Positions 44,937 to 54,519 of a DNA stretch of 64,000 nt are shown piece after piece; the stretch's first letter is position 1; each line of letters opens with the position of its first letter. The translations under genes were made by a program, and so were the position numbers. Source of the stretch: Dyadobacter sp. NIV53 (GTDB lineage: Bacteria > Bacteroidota > Bacteroidia > Cytophagales > Spirosomataceae); the NCBI RefSeq assembly GCF_019711195.1, contig NZ_CP081299.1, positions 3,162,001-3,226,000 on the forward strand. Reading direction: 5' to 3'. The notes under the pieces are model-generated. The model did not search any database, was not told the origin of the DNA, and saw only the letters and a list, made by a program, of their open reading frames with translations.

Positions 44937-46238
44937 CTAAACTACCTTGATCAAGTGATTTTTCTTTCCTTTTGAAATCAGTAAAAAACTCTCCTGAAGT
45001 AAAGTAAAATCCGATCTTGACTGATCCGCCGAAGTTACCTTTACTTTATTAACACTTACGGCATTTTGCTGAATTGCCCGGCGTGCTTCACCTTTTGATG
45101 CGTATACTTCCGATTTGGTTACAGTCGAAATCAGATCTGTTACATTCAGGCACTCATTCCATTCTTCTCTGGTAATTTCAGTTTGGGGAACGCCATCAAA
45201 AATTGTATCGAACTCGTCGAGTTCAATGCTTTGTAAAGTTTCAAGTGTCGCTTTTCCAAACAAAACTTCCGAAGCTTTCAGAACCAGTTCATATGCTTTC
45301 TGAGAATGTATCCTGATTGTCAGTTCTTCTGCCAATGCTTTTTGCAATACACGCAAATGTGGTGCTTCTGCATGCCGGCTTTCAAGCGCTTCAATTTCTT
45401 CTTTATTTTTAAACGAAAATACCCTCAGGTAACGTGGAGAATCTTCATCGCTTTGGCTTAACCAAAACTGGTAAAATTCATATGGAGATGTTTTGGCAGC
45501 ATCCAGCCAGATATTCCCGCCTTCACTTTTACCAAATTTTGATCCGTCTGATTTTGTTAGAAGTGGCGTTGTTAATGCATAAGCTTTGAAATAACCATCT
45601 TCATCCCCTTCTTTCCTGCGAATGATTTCAGTTCCGGTAGTAATATTACCCCACTGATCCGAACCACCCATCTGAAGACGGATATTCTTGTGTTTGTACA
45701 AATGGTAGAAATCGTATCCCTGCAAAAGCTGGTACGAAAATTCGGTAAAAGAAATGCCGGTTTCCAGTCGCTTTTTTACTGAATCTTTCGACATCATATA
45801 ATTGACACTCAGAAATTTACCTGCTTCGCGTAAAAATTGCAAAAACCCCATTTCCTTGAACCAGTCGTAATTATTGACCATTTCGGCAGAATTGGCACCA
45901 CAATCAAAATCAAGGAACTGTTCCAATTGTTTACGAATCCCTTCCTGATTGAACCTTAATGTATCTTCATCCAGAAAAGAACGTTCCGATGCTTTAAAAG
46001 AAGGATCGCCAATCATACCAGTAGCACCGCCAACCAATGCAAACGGTTTATGGCCTGCACGTTGAAAATGAACCAGAAGCATAATTGTAGCCAGATTGCC
46101 AATATGCAGTGATGAAGCAGTAGGATCAAAACCGATGTATCCGGAAGTCATTTCTTTTCTCAGCTGATCATCTGTTCCCGGCATCATATCGTGCAGCATT
46201 CCCCGCCAGCGCAATTCCTCTATAAAATCAATCGTCAT
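44937..46238 (-). CDS. tyrS: Tyrosyl-tRNA synthetase
   Basis: This 433-residue class I enzyme charges tRNA-Tyr. The HIGH-type motif is TASSLHIGNLATIM (about 45-58) and the KMSKS-type loop is GSKFGKSEGGN (about 232-242). The tyrosine-binding region MGGSDQWGNIT (about 191-201) is intact, and a C-terminal S4-like domain begins near VTKSEVYASKGEARRAIQQN. Length is normal. Possible promoter box on the minus strand at 46271-46278. It is not in an obvious operon. Confidence 0.96.
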   Translation of the reverse strand: MTIDFIEELRWRGMLHDMMPGTDDQLRKEMTSGYIGFDPTASSLHIGNLATIMLLVHFQRAGHKPFALVGGATGMIGDPSFKASERSFLDEDTLRFNQEGIRKQLEQFLDFDCGANSAEMVNNYDWFKEMGFLQFLREAGKFLSVNYMMSKDSVKKRLETGISFTEFSYQLLQGYDFYHLYKHKNIRLQMGGSDQWGNITTGTEIIRRKEGDEDGYFKAYALTTPLLTKSDGSKFGKSEGGNIWLDAAKTSPYEFYQFWLSQSDEDSPRYLRVFSFKNKEEIEALESRHAEAPHLRVLQKALAEELTIRIHSQKAYELVLKASEVLFGKATLETLQSIELDEFDTIFDGVPQTEITREEWNECLNVTDLISTVTKSEVYASKGEARRAIQQNAVSVNKVKVTSADQSRSDFTLLQESFLLISKGKKNHLIKVV

Positions 46239-46270
46239 TTGTATGTTATTTCTTATTTCAAATCAAACCG

Positions 46271-46278
46271 CAAAGGTA
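46271..46278 (-). promoter_or_regulatory. Candidate -7 promoter box before tyrS
   Basis: On the minus strand this reads TACCTTTG (consensus TAnnTTTG), 32 bp upstream of the tyrS ATG. A TTTG lies 20-odd bp further upstream as a possible -33 element. Confidence 0.45.
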
Positions 46279-46398
46279 AAGGTTATAGTTTTTAAAAGAC
46301 GCAAAGAGAATAATATTTGGTCATGAAAGTTATTCACTTCAAAGTGCCTATTTTAGCATCTTTAAAAGAAATAAATGTAACTATACACGATTCAAGTC

Positions 46399-48165
46399 AT
46401 GCCAAGACTCACTTATACCACTATATTATTTTTAGTACTGCTTATTTTAAGCTCTATAAACGGATACGCTCAAAGCCAGGCAACTTTTTGTAATCCAATG
46501 GATATTGATTACAAATACAACTTTGAACAACTGAATGAAAATATCTCATACCGTTCTGGCGCTGACCCGGTTATCATTAACCATAAAAACGAATATTATC
46601 TTTTCGTAACAATTTCCGGCGGTTACTGGCATTCCAAAGATATGATCCACTGGAAATATTTAACAGCAAACCGCTGGCCATTTGAAGATATGTGCGCGCC
46701 GGCCGCCGTTTCCGTCAATGATACTTTATTTTTATTTCAATCTACTTTTGAGCAGCGCCCCATTTTGTATTCCGTAGCACCTGAAAAAGGAATCTGGGAA
46801 TTTTATAACAGATGGACACCACGTTTACCCAAAGATATTGGCCCCTGGGATCCTGCTCTTTTTCATGACCCGGATACAAACAAATGGTTTATGTACTGGG
46901 GTTCGTCCAATGTCTATCCCATTTTCGGAGCAGAACTGGATCATTCTAAAAAACTTGCTTTTAAGGGACAATACAAAGCAATGCTCTGGCTGAATCAGTA
47001 TGAACACGGCTGGGAACGTTTTGGCCCAAATCACTCTGACCCTTTCAAACCATTTACAGAAGGTGCCTGGATGACCAAAAATAACGGCAAGTATTATCTC
47101 CAGTATGGTGCGCCAGGAACGGAATACAATGTTTATGCAAACGGAACGTATGTGGCAGATGATCCGCTTGGCCCATTTACTTATGCACCTTACAATCCGG
47201 TATCATACAAGCCCGGCGGATTCGCAACCGGGGCAGGTCACGGTAATACATTTCAGGATAATTATGGCAATTACTGGAATACAGGTACTTCGTGGATAGG
47301 ACTGAACTGGGCTATGGAACGAAGAATAGTCATGCATCCGGCGGGATTTGATAAAGACGGACACATGTTTGCAAATACGCGTTTTGGAGATTTCCCCTAT
47401 AAAATGACTACTAAAAAATGGGATGGAAAAGGTGATGATCTTTTTGCGGGATGGATGTTATTGTCTTACAAAAAACCTGCTACTGCTTCTTCCACTATGG
47501 ACACGATGTCAGTTAACAAGATAACAGATGAAAATCCAAGAACTTTCTGGGCAGCTAAACAAAACAAACCTGGTGAAACCCTGACGATAGACCTGCAAAA
47601 TGAACAGGATATTAAGGCTATACAGGTTAATTATACCGATTATAAAACAAACATTTTCGCTAATGATCCTGAAAAGGTTTATACACAATTTAAAATTCTT
47701 ACTTCAAAAGATGGCAAAAAGTGGGAGTTGGTAAGTGATCTGACGAAAGAGCCAAAACGTGACCGCCCCTGTGCTTACATCGAATTGCCACAGCCGGTAC
47801 GGGCGCGTTATGTGCGTTATGAACACGTTTATGTAGCCGCCCCAAATCTGGCAGTCAGTGAGTTCCGGATTTTTGGGAACGGATCAGGAAAAGTACCTGA
47901 AGTTCCGAAAAAATTCACTGCCAAACGCCAAAAGGATACACGAAATGCAGATTTGAGCTGGGAAAAAATTCCTGGTGTAGTCGGCTACAACGTACTTTGG
48001 GGAATTGCACCGGATAAATTATATCAAACCTATCAGTTCTGGAACGATGAGCCCAATGCATTCGAACTCAGGGCATTGAATGTAGGTGTACCATATTACT
48101 TTGCTATTGAAGCTTTTAACGAGAATGGGGTTTCGGAAATGAGCGAGGTAATAATGGCGAAGTGA
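46399..48165 (+). CDS. Secreted glycoside-hydrolase-like protein (GH43-type propeller, F5/8 type C and Fn3-like domains)
   Basis: This 588-residue protein has a signal peptide ending in GYAQ (about 25). A five-bladed-propeller catalytic domain follows (about 45-345), with SGADPVIINHKNEYYLFVTI, IGPWDPALFHDPD and GAGHGNTFQDNYGNYWNTGT, resembling GH43 and related clan families. Next is a discoidin/F5-8-type carbohydrate-binding domain (about 355-495, with TITDENPRTFWAAKQNKPGE-like text). A fibronectin III-like end follows (about 505-588). It would act on a plant or algal polysaccharide outside the cell. The exact glycosidic bond is not determined, and there is no adjacent SusCD. Confidence 0.78.
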   Translation: MPRLTYTTILFLVLLILSSINGYAQSQATFCNPMDIDYKYNFEQLNENISYRSGADPVIINHKNEYYLFVTISGGYWHSKDMIHWKYLTANRWPFEDMCAPAAVSVNDTLFLFQSTFEQRPILYSVAPEKGIWEFYNRWTPRLPKDIGPWDPALFHDPDTNKWFMYWGSSNVYPIFGAELDHSKKLAFKGQYKAMLWLNQYEHGWERFGPNHSDPFKPFTEGAWMTKNNGKYYLQYGAPGTEYNVYANGTYVADDPLGPFTYAPYNPVSYKPGGFATGAGHGNTFQDNYGNYWNTGTSWIGLNWAMERRIVMHPAGFDKDGHMFANTRFGDFPYKMTTKKWDGKGDDLFAGWMLLSYKKPATASSTMDTMSVNKITDENPRTFWAAKQNKPGETLTIDLQNEQDIKAIQVNYTDYKTNIFANDPEKVYTQFKILTSKDGKKWELVSDLTKEPKRDRPCAYIELPQPVRARYVRYEHVYVAAPNLAVSEFRIFGNGSGKVPEVPKKFTAKRQKDTRNADLSWEKIPGVVGYNVLWGIAPDKLYQTYQFWNDEPNAFELRALNVGVPYYFAIEAFNENGVSEMSEVIMAK

Positions 48166-48182
48166 CAATACCGGTTAATTGT

Positions 48183-48226
48183 TGATGGTAAATTGTTAAT
48201 GAGCTGTTATTAACGATTTGCCATCA
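48183..48226. terminator. Hairpin after the GH43-like gene
   Basis: An 18-nt left arm (48183-48200) pairs with 48209-48226 with 16 matches. It lies between the convergent GH43-like gene and the Uma2 remnant. T content is moderate. Confidence 0.55.
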
Positions 48227-48251
48227 CTCATCGTACCAGACAATTATCGTA

Positions 48252-48586
48252 TCATAAAACTTCTTCCTCTGCCTCAAACACAATTCCTTCATAAATAGCC
48301 GAAACAGGCATTGTAAAATTGAGAAGATCAAATGATATTACTGATTCAGGAGTATCGAAAGACTGATAAATCCAGACGCCTTCCTGATCGGTTCTGGTAT
48401 AAAGTTCTACGTAGCATTCATGCTGGGCAATCAACATGTAATAATTTGGAGAAGCAATATTTTTATATCTTCTCAGCTTAAAATCCCGGTCCCATCATAA
48501 AATTCATGACGGATTTCACTTCTCTCCTCCATTTCCAGATACTCAGAAACTGTATATTTCTTTTCTGCTATTTGTGCTTGTCCCAT
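48252..48586 (-). pseudogene. Uma2 remnant with an internal deletion
   Basis: An ATG at 48586 opens a Uma2 N-terminus (MGQAQIAEKKYTVSEYLEME, then RHEFYDG). Near 48492 it changes abruptly, in another frame, to the C-terminal part DRDFKLRRYKNIASPNYYML and a tail with IAQHECYVELYTRTDQEGVW, ending at 48252. The central 80 or so residues with the PD-(D/E)XK core are missing. This is a true deletion product, unlike the homopolymer breaks elsewhere. The nearby intact Uma2 at 44.2 kb has diverged from it. Confidence 0.8.
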
Positions 48587-48686
48587 AGTATTTTCACATA
48601 ACTGTCAGAAAAACTACACTAAATTAAATTAGTTGCAAAAAGGGAAGATTATAAAGTAAGGGAAGTAAAAATATCAAACCAAAGCA

Positions 48687-49916
48687 TCATTTTCCCCACA
48701 AAAGCGAAGAATCACCATAACTTAAAAAGCGGTAATCGTTATCCAGCGCCTCTTTATAAATTCGCTTCCAATCCTCTCCTACCAAAGCTGCTACAAGCAA
48801 AATTAATGTGGAACCGGGTTGATGATAATTGGTAATAAGTCCTTTGCATAAACGAAATGTATATCCGGGGAAAATAAATATTTCTGTTTCGCCAACAATA
48901 GAATCCAGCTTTTCCTTATCCATGTAGCGTGCAATAGCACTGAGTGACTCTGTTGCAGATGGCAGTTCAGATTCTTCAAATGGGTATGGATACAGTTTCT
49001 CAATTTCAAAAACTGTCGTTTCTGAACGATACAATTTTACACCGTACCAATACAGACTTTCCAGGGACCGCAGCGAAGTAGTACCAACCGGAACAATGGT
49101 TTCGGTATTCAGAAGCAATTCATTAATTAAACCGCGTGTGAATACAACCTGTTCCGAATGCATTTTATGTTCGGTAACTGTATTTGCTTTAATTGGCTGG
49201 AATGTACCGGCACCTACATGAAGCGTAAGAAAAGACCTTCTGATTCCTTTAATTTGAAGCTCATGAAATATCTGATCTGTAAAATGCAACCCGGCGGTTG
49301 GAGCAGCTACGGCACCATCATGATTGGCGTATACAGTTTGGTAAGTCTGTTTGTCAATTTCTTCTGTTTCCCTGTTCAGATAAGGAGGTAGCGGAATCTC
49401 TCCCAATGCTTTGACAATCTCCAGAAAAACAGCATCCGTATTCCAGATTAACCTGACTTGATTCTTTTCATAATCAGCATATTCAACCCGCAATTGAATT
49501 ATTTCCCCATCGACAGTTATCTGTGTAGATAAAGAATCAGATACTTTCCAGCGTTTTTTATTACCAATCATGCATTCCCATACGCACGACTGAGTTACCA
49601 GCATCGCATCATTGATAACGTGTGTAGGCTTTTCAGGATGAAGCAATAAAATTTCTATAGTAGCACCGGTCTCCTTTTGAAAATATGCCCTTGCAGGAAT
49701 AACTTTCGTGTCATTAAAAACAAGCAGCGTATCAGCAGGAAGATTTGCAGGTAAATTCGTAAAATGACTGTGATCAATTTGTCCTTCTTTATAAATCAGG
49801 AGCTTTGAACTGTCACGCGGGACGACTGGATAACGGGCAATTCGCTCGTCTGGCAAGTCATAATGAAAATCCTGCAAACGCATAGCTTCCGCTGCTGCTA
49901 ACCAGTTATTCTTCAT
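48687..49916 (-). CDS. queA: S-adenosylmethionine:tRNA ribosyltransferase-isomerase
   Basis: This 409-residue QueA protein adds the cyclopentene ring of queuosine to tRNA wobble position 34. Recognisable text includes DFHYDLPDERIARYPVVPRD near the N-terminus, LLVFNDTKVIPAR (about 64-76), APTAGLHFTDQIF (about 206) and the C-terminal GYTFRLCKGLITNYHQPGST. An internal ATG 11 codons in (49883, MRLQDFHY) is an alternative start. A slightly long family member, as in other Bacteroidota. Other queuosine genes are not in the window. Confidence 0.92.
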   Translation of the reverse strand: MKNNWLAAAEAMRLQDFHYDLPDERIARYPVVPRDSSKLLIYKEGQIDHSHFTNLPANLPADTLLVFNDTKVIPARAYFQKETGATIEILLLHPEKPTHVINDAMLVTQSCVWECMIGNKKRWKVSDSLSTQITVDGEIIQLRVEYADYEKNQVRLIWNTDAVFLEIVKALGEIPLPPYLNRETEEIDKQTYQTVYANHDGAVAAPTAGLHFTDQIFHELQIKGIRRSFLTLHVGAGTFQPIKANTVTEHKMHSEQVVFTRGLINELLLNTETIVPVGTTSLRSLESLYWYGVKLYRSETTVFEIEKLYPYPFEESELPSATESLSAIARYMDKEKLDSIVGETEIFIFPGYTFRLCKGLITNYHQPGSTLILLVAALVGEDWKRIYKEALDNDYRFLSYGDSSLLWGK

Positions 49917-49978
49917 TCAAAAAATGATTTGTAACAAATAAATTGCCGGATATGAATTAAAATATTTCATATTGACTT

Positions 49979-50491
49979 CTACAATTTATCTTCTGGTGCC
50001 GGTGTCCACAACAAGCGTAATGGCAGAATAAATACCATCACCATCAATGCAATACTGGCATAATAAAGCCATGAAAAATCGAAAACATCCAGCTTATACT
50101 GGTTGCTGTTGATAGTAGCCAGCGCAAAAAGACTGAACCCGATAATTGTATTGATTACAGCTACCAGACAATAAAGCCAATTGATCAAATGTTCGTTCAG
50201 GTCAGTACGATGCCTGGCCCATATCTTGCGGTTTATTATAGGTAAATACTCAGGGTCGACATTCGGAATTTGTTTGGCTAGTCCGGAAATAACAACATTA
50301 TTTACCAGGAACAAACCCATTACAATGTAGAACACATGCTCTTTGTTCACATATCTTTCTGCCAGTCCGGTATCGGAAAAGTCTACCGCCACCATATCGG
50401 GGAACAATGAATAGGTCCAAATTAGCGCTCCGATTACCAGTAATACCGATAACCACCGCCATATTTTAATAACAAACGTTCCAACTTTCAT
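49979..50491 (-). CDS. Four-helix inner membrane protein of unknown function
   Basis: This 170-residue protein has four predicted membrane helices (about 13-30, 52-71, 103-126 and 142-160). No catalytic motif is recognisable. The soluble loop between helices 2 and 3 holds DPEYLPIINRKIWARHRTDL. The middle of helix 1, RWLSVLLVIGALIWTYSLFP, is typical of DUF1648-like proteins, but the match is uncertain. It starts 487 bp of its own unit before the cobalamin gene on the opposite strand and has no partner. Confidence 0.65.
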   Translation of the reverse strand: MKVGTFVIKIWRWLSVLLVIGALIWTYSLFPDMVAVDFSDTGLAERYVNKEHVFYIVMGLFLVNNVVISGLAKQIPNVDPEYLPIINRKIWARHRTDLNEHLINWLYCLVAVINTIIGFSLFALATINSNQYKLDVFDFSWLYYASIALMVMVFILPLRLLWTPAPEDKL

Positions 50492-50773
50492 GAATGAATA
50501 ACCTTTGCAGGATTTCTTTTTTCGCCATAGTAATTTGGGCGCAAAATTAGGTCGGGGAGTTTCTAAAACCTAATTGAAGCGGTATCAATCCAACATTAAT
50601 TAAATAACACATATAAAATATTGATAAAAGTCAGACCGATCATACTAAGCTGAAATAATTTACACAAATCAAATCGTGATCAGATGACCAAATTTTGTAA
50701 AATTCATGCTTATTCGTGTTATTCGTGGCTGGCAAAAAACCGAATAATTATCAGATAAAGAGGCTAATCACTT

Positions 50774-51328
50774 ATGAAAATCTACACAAAAACCGGTGAT
50801 AAAGGCACAACTTCGCTTATAGGAGGTACACGACTAAGCAAAGCGCACGTACGTATTGATGCTTATGGCACAGTGGATGAGCTCAATAGCTACATTGGCT
50901 TACTTGGCGATCAGCCGGTTAACATAAAGCGTAAAGACCTTTTAAAAGAAATACAGGACCGCCTATTTACCATTGGGTCACATTTGGCATCGGAGTCGGA
51001 TAAATCCAGAAAAATATTGCCCGACTTACTGGAAGACGACATCGTTTTACTTGAAAAAGCCATGGATGAAATTGACAGGCAGGTTCCTGCTCTTCGTGCA
51101 TTTATACTGCCTGGAGGCCACGAATCAGTTTCGTTTGGACATGTAGCCCGAACCGTTTGCCGCCGGGCCGAACGTGCTGTTATACATTTGCAGCAGGGAG
51201 AAGAAGTTGAAGATATTGTAATCCGCTACCTGAACCGGTTGTCAGATTATCTTTTTATGCTTTGCAGAATCATGACACTTGACCTCGGAATAGAGGAAGT
51301 AACCTGGAAGCCAAGGGTTAGCAAATAA
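50774..51328 (+). CDS. Cob(I)yrinic acid a,c-diamide adenosyltransferase, PduO type
   Basis: This 184-residue PduO/MMAB-type ATP:corrinoid adenosyltransferase converts cob(I)alamin to adenosylcobalamin. It starts YTKTGDKGTTSLIGG, has the motif IDAYGTVDELNSYIGLLG and the C-terminal PGG...ARTVCRRAERAVI ATP site, including VARTVCRRAERAVIHLQQ. Length is normal. It is upstream of ilvE by 106 bp on the same strand but shares no clear function with it. Other B12 genes and their riboswitch are not seen here. Confidence 0.93.
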   Translation: MKIYTKTGDKGTTSLIGGTRLSKAHVRIDAYGTVDELNSYIGLLGDQPVNIKRKDLLKEIQDRLFTIGSHLASESDKSRKILPDLLEDDIVLLEKAMDEIDRQVPALRAFILPGGHESVSFGHVARTVCRRAERAVIHLQQGEEVEDIVIRYLNRLSDYLFMLCRIMTLDLGIEEVTWKPRVSK

Positions 51329-51434
51329 TAATTGTTATACTAAATATCTTCCTAATGTTGATATAATTTTGCTAAATTGCAGGACTAAATTCAGAAGTAA
51401 AAGTTCATTATATTCAGCATAAATTTGAGGCATT

Positions 51435-52504
51435 ATGACAGCCGATACATTGCAAATAGAAATTCAGCAAACAAGTAAATCACGTTTGCAGGAGGTTGAT
51501 TTTAACAACCTTGTCTTTGGAAAGAATATTTCCGATCATATGTTTATCTCCGAATATCGTGATGGCCAATGGCTAAATTCACGCATTGTACCTTACGGAG
51601 ATCTGTCCCTCAGCCCTGCAACAGCCGCCCTTCATTATGGCCAGGCTATTTTTGAAGGAATGAAAGCATATAAAAATGAAGAAGGCGAAGTACTTATCTT
51701 CCGTGCTATTGATAACTGGAAACGACTGAACAAATCTGCTGAGCGTCTTTGTATGCCTGTCATTCCTGAAGAAATTTTTATGGGTGGGCTTACAGAATTA
51801 CTGCGTCTGGATTCAGAATGGGTACCTTCGCAGGATGGCTGCTCGCTTTATATCAGGCCGTATATGTTTGCAACAGATCCATACATTGGTGTAAAACCAT
51901 CTGATAGTTACTATTTTATTATATTTACAAGTCCGGTTGGTACTTATTATGCCAAACCACCCAGAGTAAAGGTGGAAACACATTTTATAAGAGCTGCGGA
52001 AGGCGGAGTAGGTGGTACCAAATGTGCAGGAAATTATGCAGGGTCACTTTATCCTGCCAAACTTGCGCAGCAGGAAGGTTACGATCAACTTATCTGGACT
52101 GATGCCCGTGAGCATGCTTACATTGAAGAATCGGGCACGATGAACATTATGTTTATGCTCGATGGCAAACTGGTTACTCCCTATGTTTCCGAAACCACGC
52201 TTGATGGTATTACGCGTAAAAGTATTGTTGCCATTGCACAGCACTGGGGCGTTCCGGTCGAAGAAAGAAGAATCAGCGTAAAAGAAATAATAGATTCATT
52301 AAAAGACGGAAGCCTTGAAGCGGCTTTTGGTGCTGGTACTTGCAAGTGGTAATATCTCCGTTTGCAACCATTGCATTTGAAGGTGTTGACTACGCCGTTC
52401 CGGAAGTAAAAGCAGGTTCTTTCGTTGCCAATGTAAAAGATTATCTGACTAATATCCGTACAGGAAAAGAAGAAGATACTTTTGGATGGACGCTTAAAGT
52501 TTAG
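51435..52504 (+). CDS. ilvE: Branched-chain amino acid aminotransferase (frame broken near 52340)
   Basis: This PLP enzyme interconverts leucine, isoleucine and valine with their keto acids; it would be about 355 residues. Conserved segments are HYGQAIFEGMKAYKNEEGEV, VGGTKCAGNYAGSLYPAKLA (bearing the PLP lysine) and AYIEESGTMNIMF. Reading ends early at 52352 as GAGTCKW. The continuation in another frame is GTAVVISPFATIAFEGVDYA and TGKEEDTFGWTLKV, ending at 52504. Taking out one T at 52340-52341 and one A at 52344-52345 (restoring CTGCAG) gives normal text. Two nearby indels in a core gene are more likely artefacts. Confidence 0.88.
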
Positions 52505-52520
52505 TTAAAGTTTTGATTTT

Positions 52521-52576
52521 AAAGTTCAAAGTAAACAGATTTGCAGGCTACTGTAAACTGTTTTACTTTGAACTTT
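52521..52576. terminator. Two-way hairpin between ilvE and the AraC gene
   Basis: AAAGTTCAAAGTAAA (52521-52535) is complementary to 52562-52576 over 15 bp. The right arm includes the AraC-gene stop codon. Ends of both convergent genes are served. Confidence 0.75.
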
Positions 52577-53466
52577 TTACTTGTACAATGGACTTCTTCC
52601 CAGCGTAATTATCCCGGAATTCCTTAGGCGTACATCCGTTTTTGCTCTTAAAAATACGGTTGAAATAAGATAAATTATTGAATCCGCAGCGATAAGCAAT
52701 TTCTGAAATCGTATGGGTTGTATTTACCAATGAATGGGACGCATGCCCCAGCCTTATTTCATTCAGGCTTTCTATAAAAGTCTTTCCTGTCCTTTTTTTG
52801 ATAAAACGGCTAAAAGACACTTCCGACATTCCTGCTAATCTGGAGACACCATCCAGTGTAATTTCCTTGTCATAATTATCACGCATATAACTAAATACCT
52901 TTTCAATTCTCCGGCTGTTAAAATTGATGTTTTCATTCGTAAAAGTACTGTTTGATAAAGTTCTCATGTTACTGGAAACAGATAAATCATGCAATATGGA
53001 CATCAGTTGCAGAATCGAATCAAATCCATTTTTTTCGGTTAACAATTTGAGTTTTGGTATAACCTTTTCTATTGTCTCCGCTGAAAAAGCAATGCCCTGA
53101 ACAGACTTTTCCAGCAAGGAACGAACGAAGAACAACTGGTTACGGCATAAAAACTTATCATCAAACAAATCCCGGTGAAACTGCAAGTGTAATTTCATAA
53201 ATTTCCGGCATACCTTCACTCCATTGATAACTATGTGTTATCCAGCCATGTGGCAGATTACTACCTAATAAAACCAGTTCGGCATCATTAATAATTTCGA
53301 CGTGATCCCCAACTATTCTCTTTACACCTTTCCCGTTAAGGATCAGATTGAGCTCCAATTCATCATGATTGTGCAATGGAAAGTTAAAATTGGTTTTATT
53401 ACGTGCAAGAATGGAAAAGCAATCATATTCCGTTAAGGAGGTAATTTCTCTGTAAACTTCATTCAT
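52563..53466 (-). CDS. AraC-family regulator with cupin sensor domain (frame broken near 53185)
   Basis: Read through, this is about 300 residues. The N-terminal cupin-like sensor starts MNEVYREITSLTEYDCFSIL and has FPLHNHDELELNLILNGKG. The C-terminal double helix-turn-helix contains ITLDGVSRLAGMSEVSFSRF and ISEIAYRCGFNNLSYFNRIF, the AraC signature. The frame changes at ITL/QFHRDLF: one extra base at 53184-53186 (GCAAG for GCAG) ends the first part at 53161. Removing it links the two parts. Sugar- or stress-responsive control is likely; targets are unknown. A 444-bp promoter region lies upstream. Confidence 0.85.
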
Positions 53467-53910
53467 AGATTCACTGTTGAGTAATAAAAAAATTGAATAA
53501 TTAAACCGGTAAACAATATTGGCACTTTAATCTATTCATTATCAAACTGAAACGCATATTAGTATAACTTCACAAGCAGTAATAATTTTCCAAAAAAGTC
53601 CGATCGAAGTAAAATATCACTATAAATAATAAGTAAATTACTAATTAAATTCATCTAATTTAGTCAAAAGTCATACCGTAATTATAAAAAAAATTAGAAA
53701 TATTATTTTATTTATTCAAATAAGCTAATAACTAAAATTTGACACACTTGCTGCCAGATAATCTGATGACATCAATACCGGTCATTTGAAAGATATATTG
53801 GACATTAATAGATTTGAGCTCCAAGATGTCATGAATTTTTTAGGGTATCTTTTTGTATTTTATCCTAAATTTGGGATTCAACGTGATCTCATCCAATAAT
53901 TCATTTTAAC
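53467..53910. other. Intergenic region between AraC regulator and cupin genes
   Basis: This 444-bp, very AT-rich gap lies between divergent genes, so both promoters are inside it. The only candidate box seen is TAAATTTG (53866-53873). There is no gene, tRNA-like fold or repeat that I can support. Confidence 0.6.
53866..53873 (+). promoter_or_regulatory. Candidate -7 box before the cupin gene
   Basis: TAAATTTG matches TAnnTTTG and lies 37 bp before the ATG at 53911. A clear -33 element was not found. Confidence 0.35.
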
Positions 53911-54425
53911 ATGATCCAATCATTTACCGCAGCAGCCGATAAGGATGTTGTTTTCGAAAAAGTCGGACAATTTATTAAAGAACAAGGCTTTACCGTAGTT
54001 AGTAAAGACCATTCGCGTCCATGGGGTGGATTTTTGTTTTGGAAGAAACAGAAGCACCCAAATTTATTTCGACTTTCTTTCCTCATTTATCACTGGAAGA
54101 TTTTGCAGGTTACGATAAATTGAGCCCAAAAATTCTGGTAGTAGCTCCTAACAAAAGGCTTTCGTGGCAATATCATCATCGCCGTGCCGAAATATGGAAA
54201 GTAATTGGTGGAAATGCAGGCATTGTGATCAGTGATACGGACGAAGAAACCGAAATGCAGCAACTGCCGATTGGCACAGTTATTGACTTAAAAAAAGGTG
54301 AACGTCATCGTTTGATTGGTGTAGATGAATGGGGAATTGTAGCCGAAATATGGCAGCATACCGATCCTGCAAACCCTTCGGATGAAGACGATATTGTACG
54401 TGTACAGGATGATTTTGGCCGGTAA
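53911..54425 (+). CDS. Cupin protein, mannose-6-phosphate-isomerase-like C-terminal type (frame broken at a five-T run)
   Basis: Read through, this is a 171-residue cupin. The first frame starts MIQSFTAAADKDVVFEKVGQ and runs to HSRPWGGF. The second frame continues FVLEETEAPKFISTFFPHLS and the cupin core LSWQYHHRRAEIWKVIGG, ERHRLIGVDEWGIVAEIWQH and EDDIVRVQDDFGR, like the cupin part of mannose-1-phosphate guanylyltransferase/phosphomannose isomerase. One T is missing from the run 54031-54035. The His and Glu metal ligands are visible. A sugar-phosphate role is likely; precise substrate unknown. Confidence 0.82.
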
Positions 54426-54435
54426 ATTCTATTCA

Positions 54436-54482
54436 AGACTTTCCAAGTCTAGGCGTTGGCGTCTTTAAGACCTGGAAAGTCT
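54436..54482. terminator. Hairpin between cupin and DUF72 genes
   Basis: AGACTTTCCAAGTCT (54436-54450) pairs with AGACCTGGAAAGTCT (54468-54482) with one mismatch. It lies between two codirectional genes. A related half site (AGACTTTCCAAGGCT) occurs at 12481. It may be one of a dispersed family. Confidence 0.6.
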
Positions 54483-54519
54483 AATCCGGCTTAAAAACAT
54501 TCCGTTTAACCAAAAAGTT

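Noticed and set aside
46281..46320. AAAAGACGCAAAGAG near the tyrS promoter
   Set aside because: A short low-complexity stretch without repeats or pairing; not enough for a feature.
48183..48600. Treating the two Uma2 pieces as separate genes
   Set aside because: They are the two ends of one family protein, in different frames, with the core missing, so a single remnant explains both.
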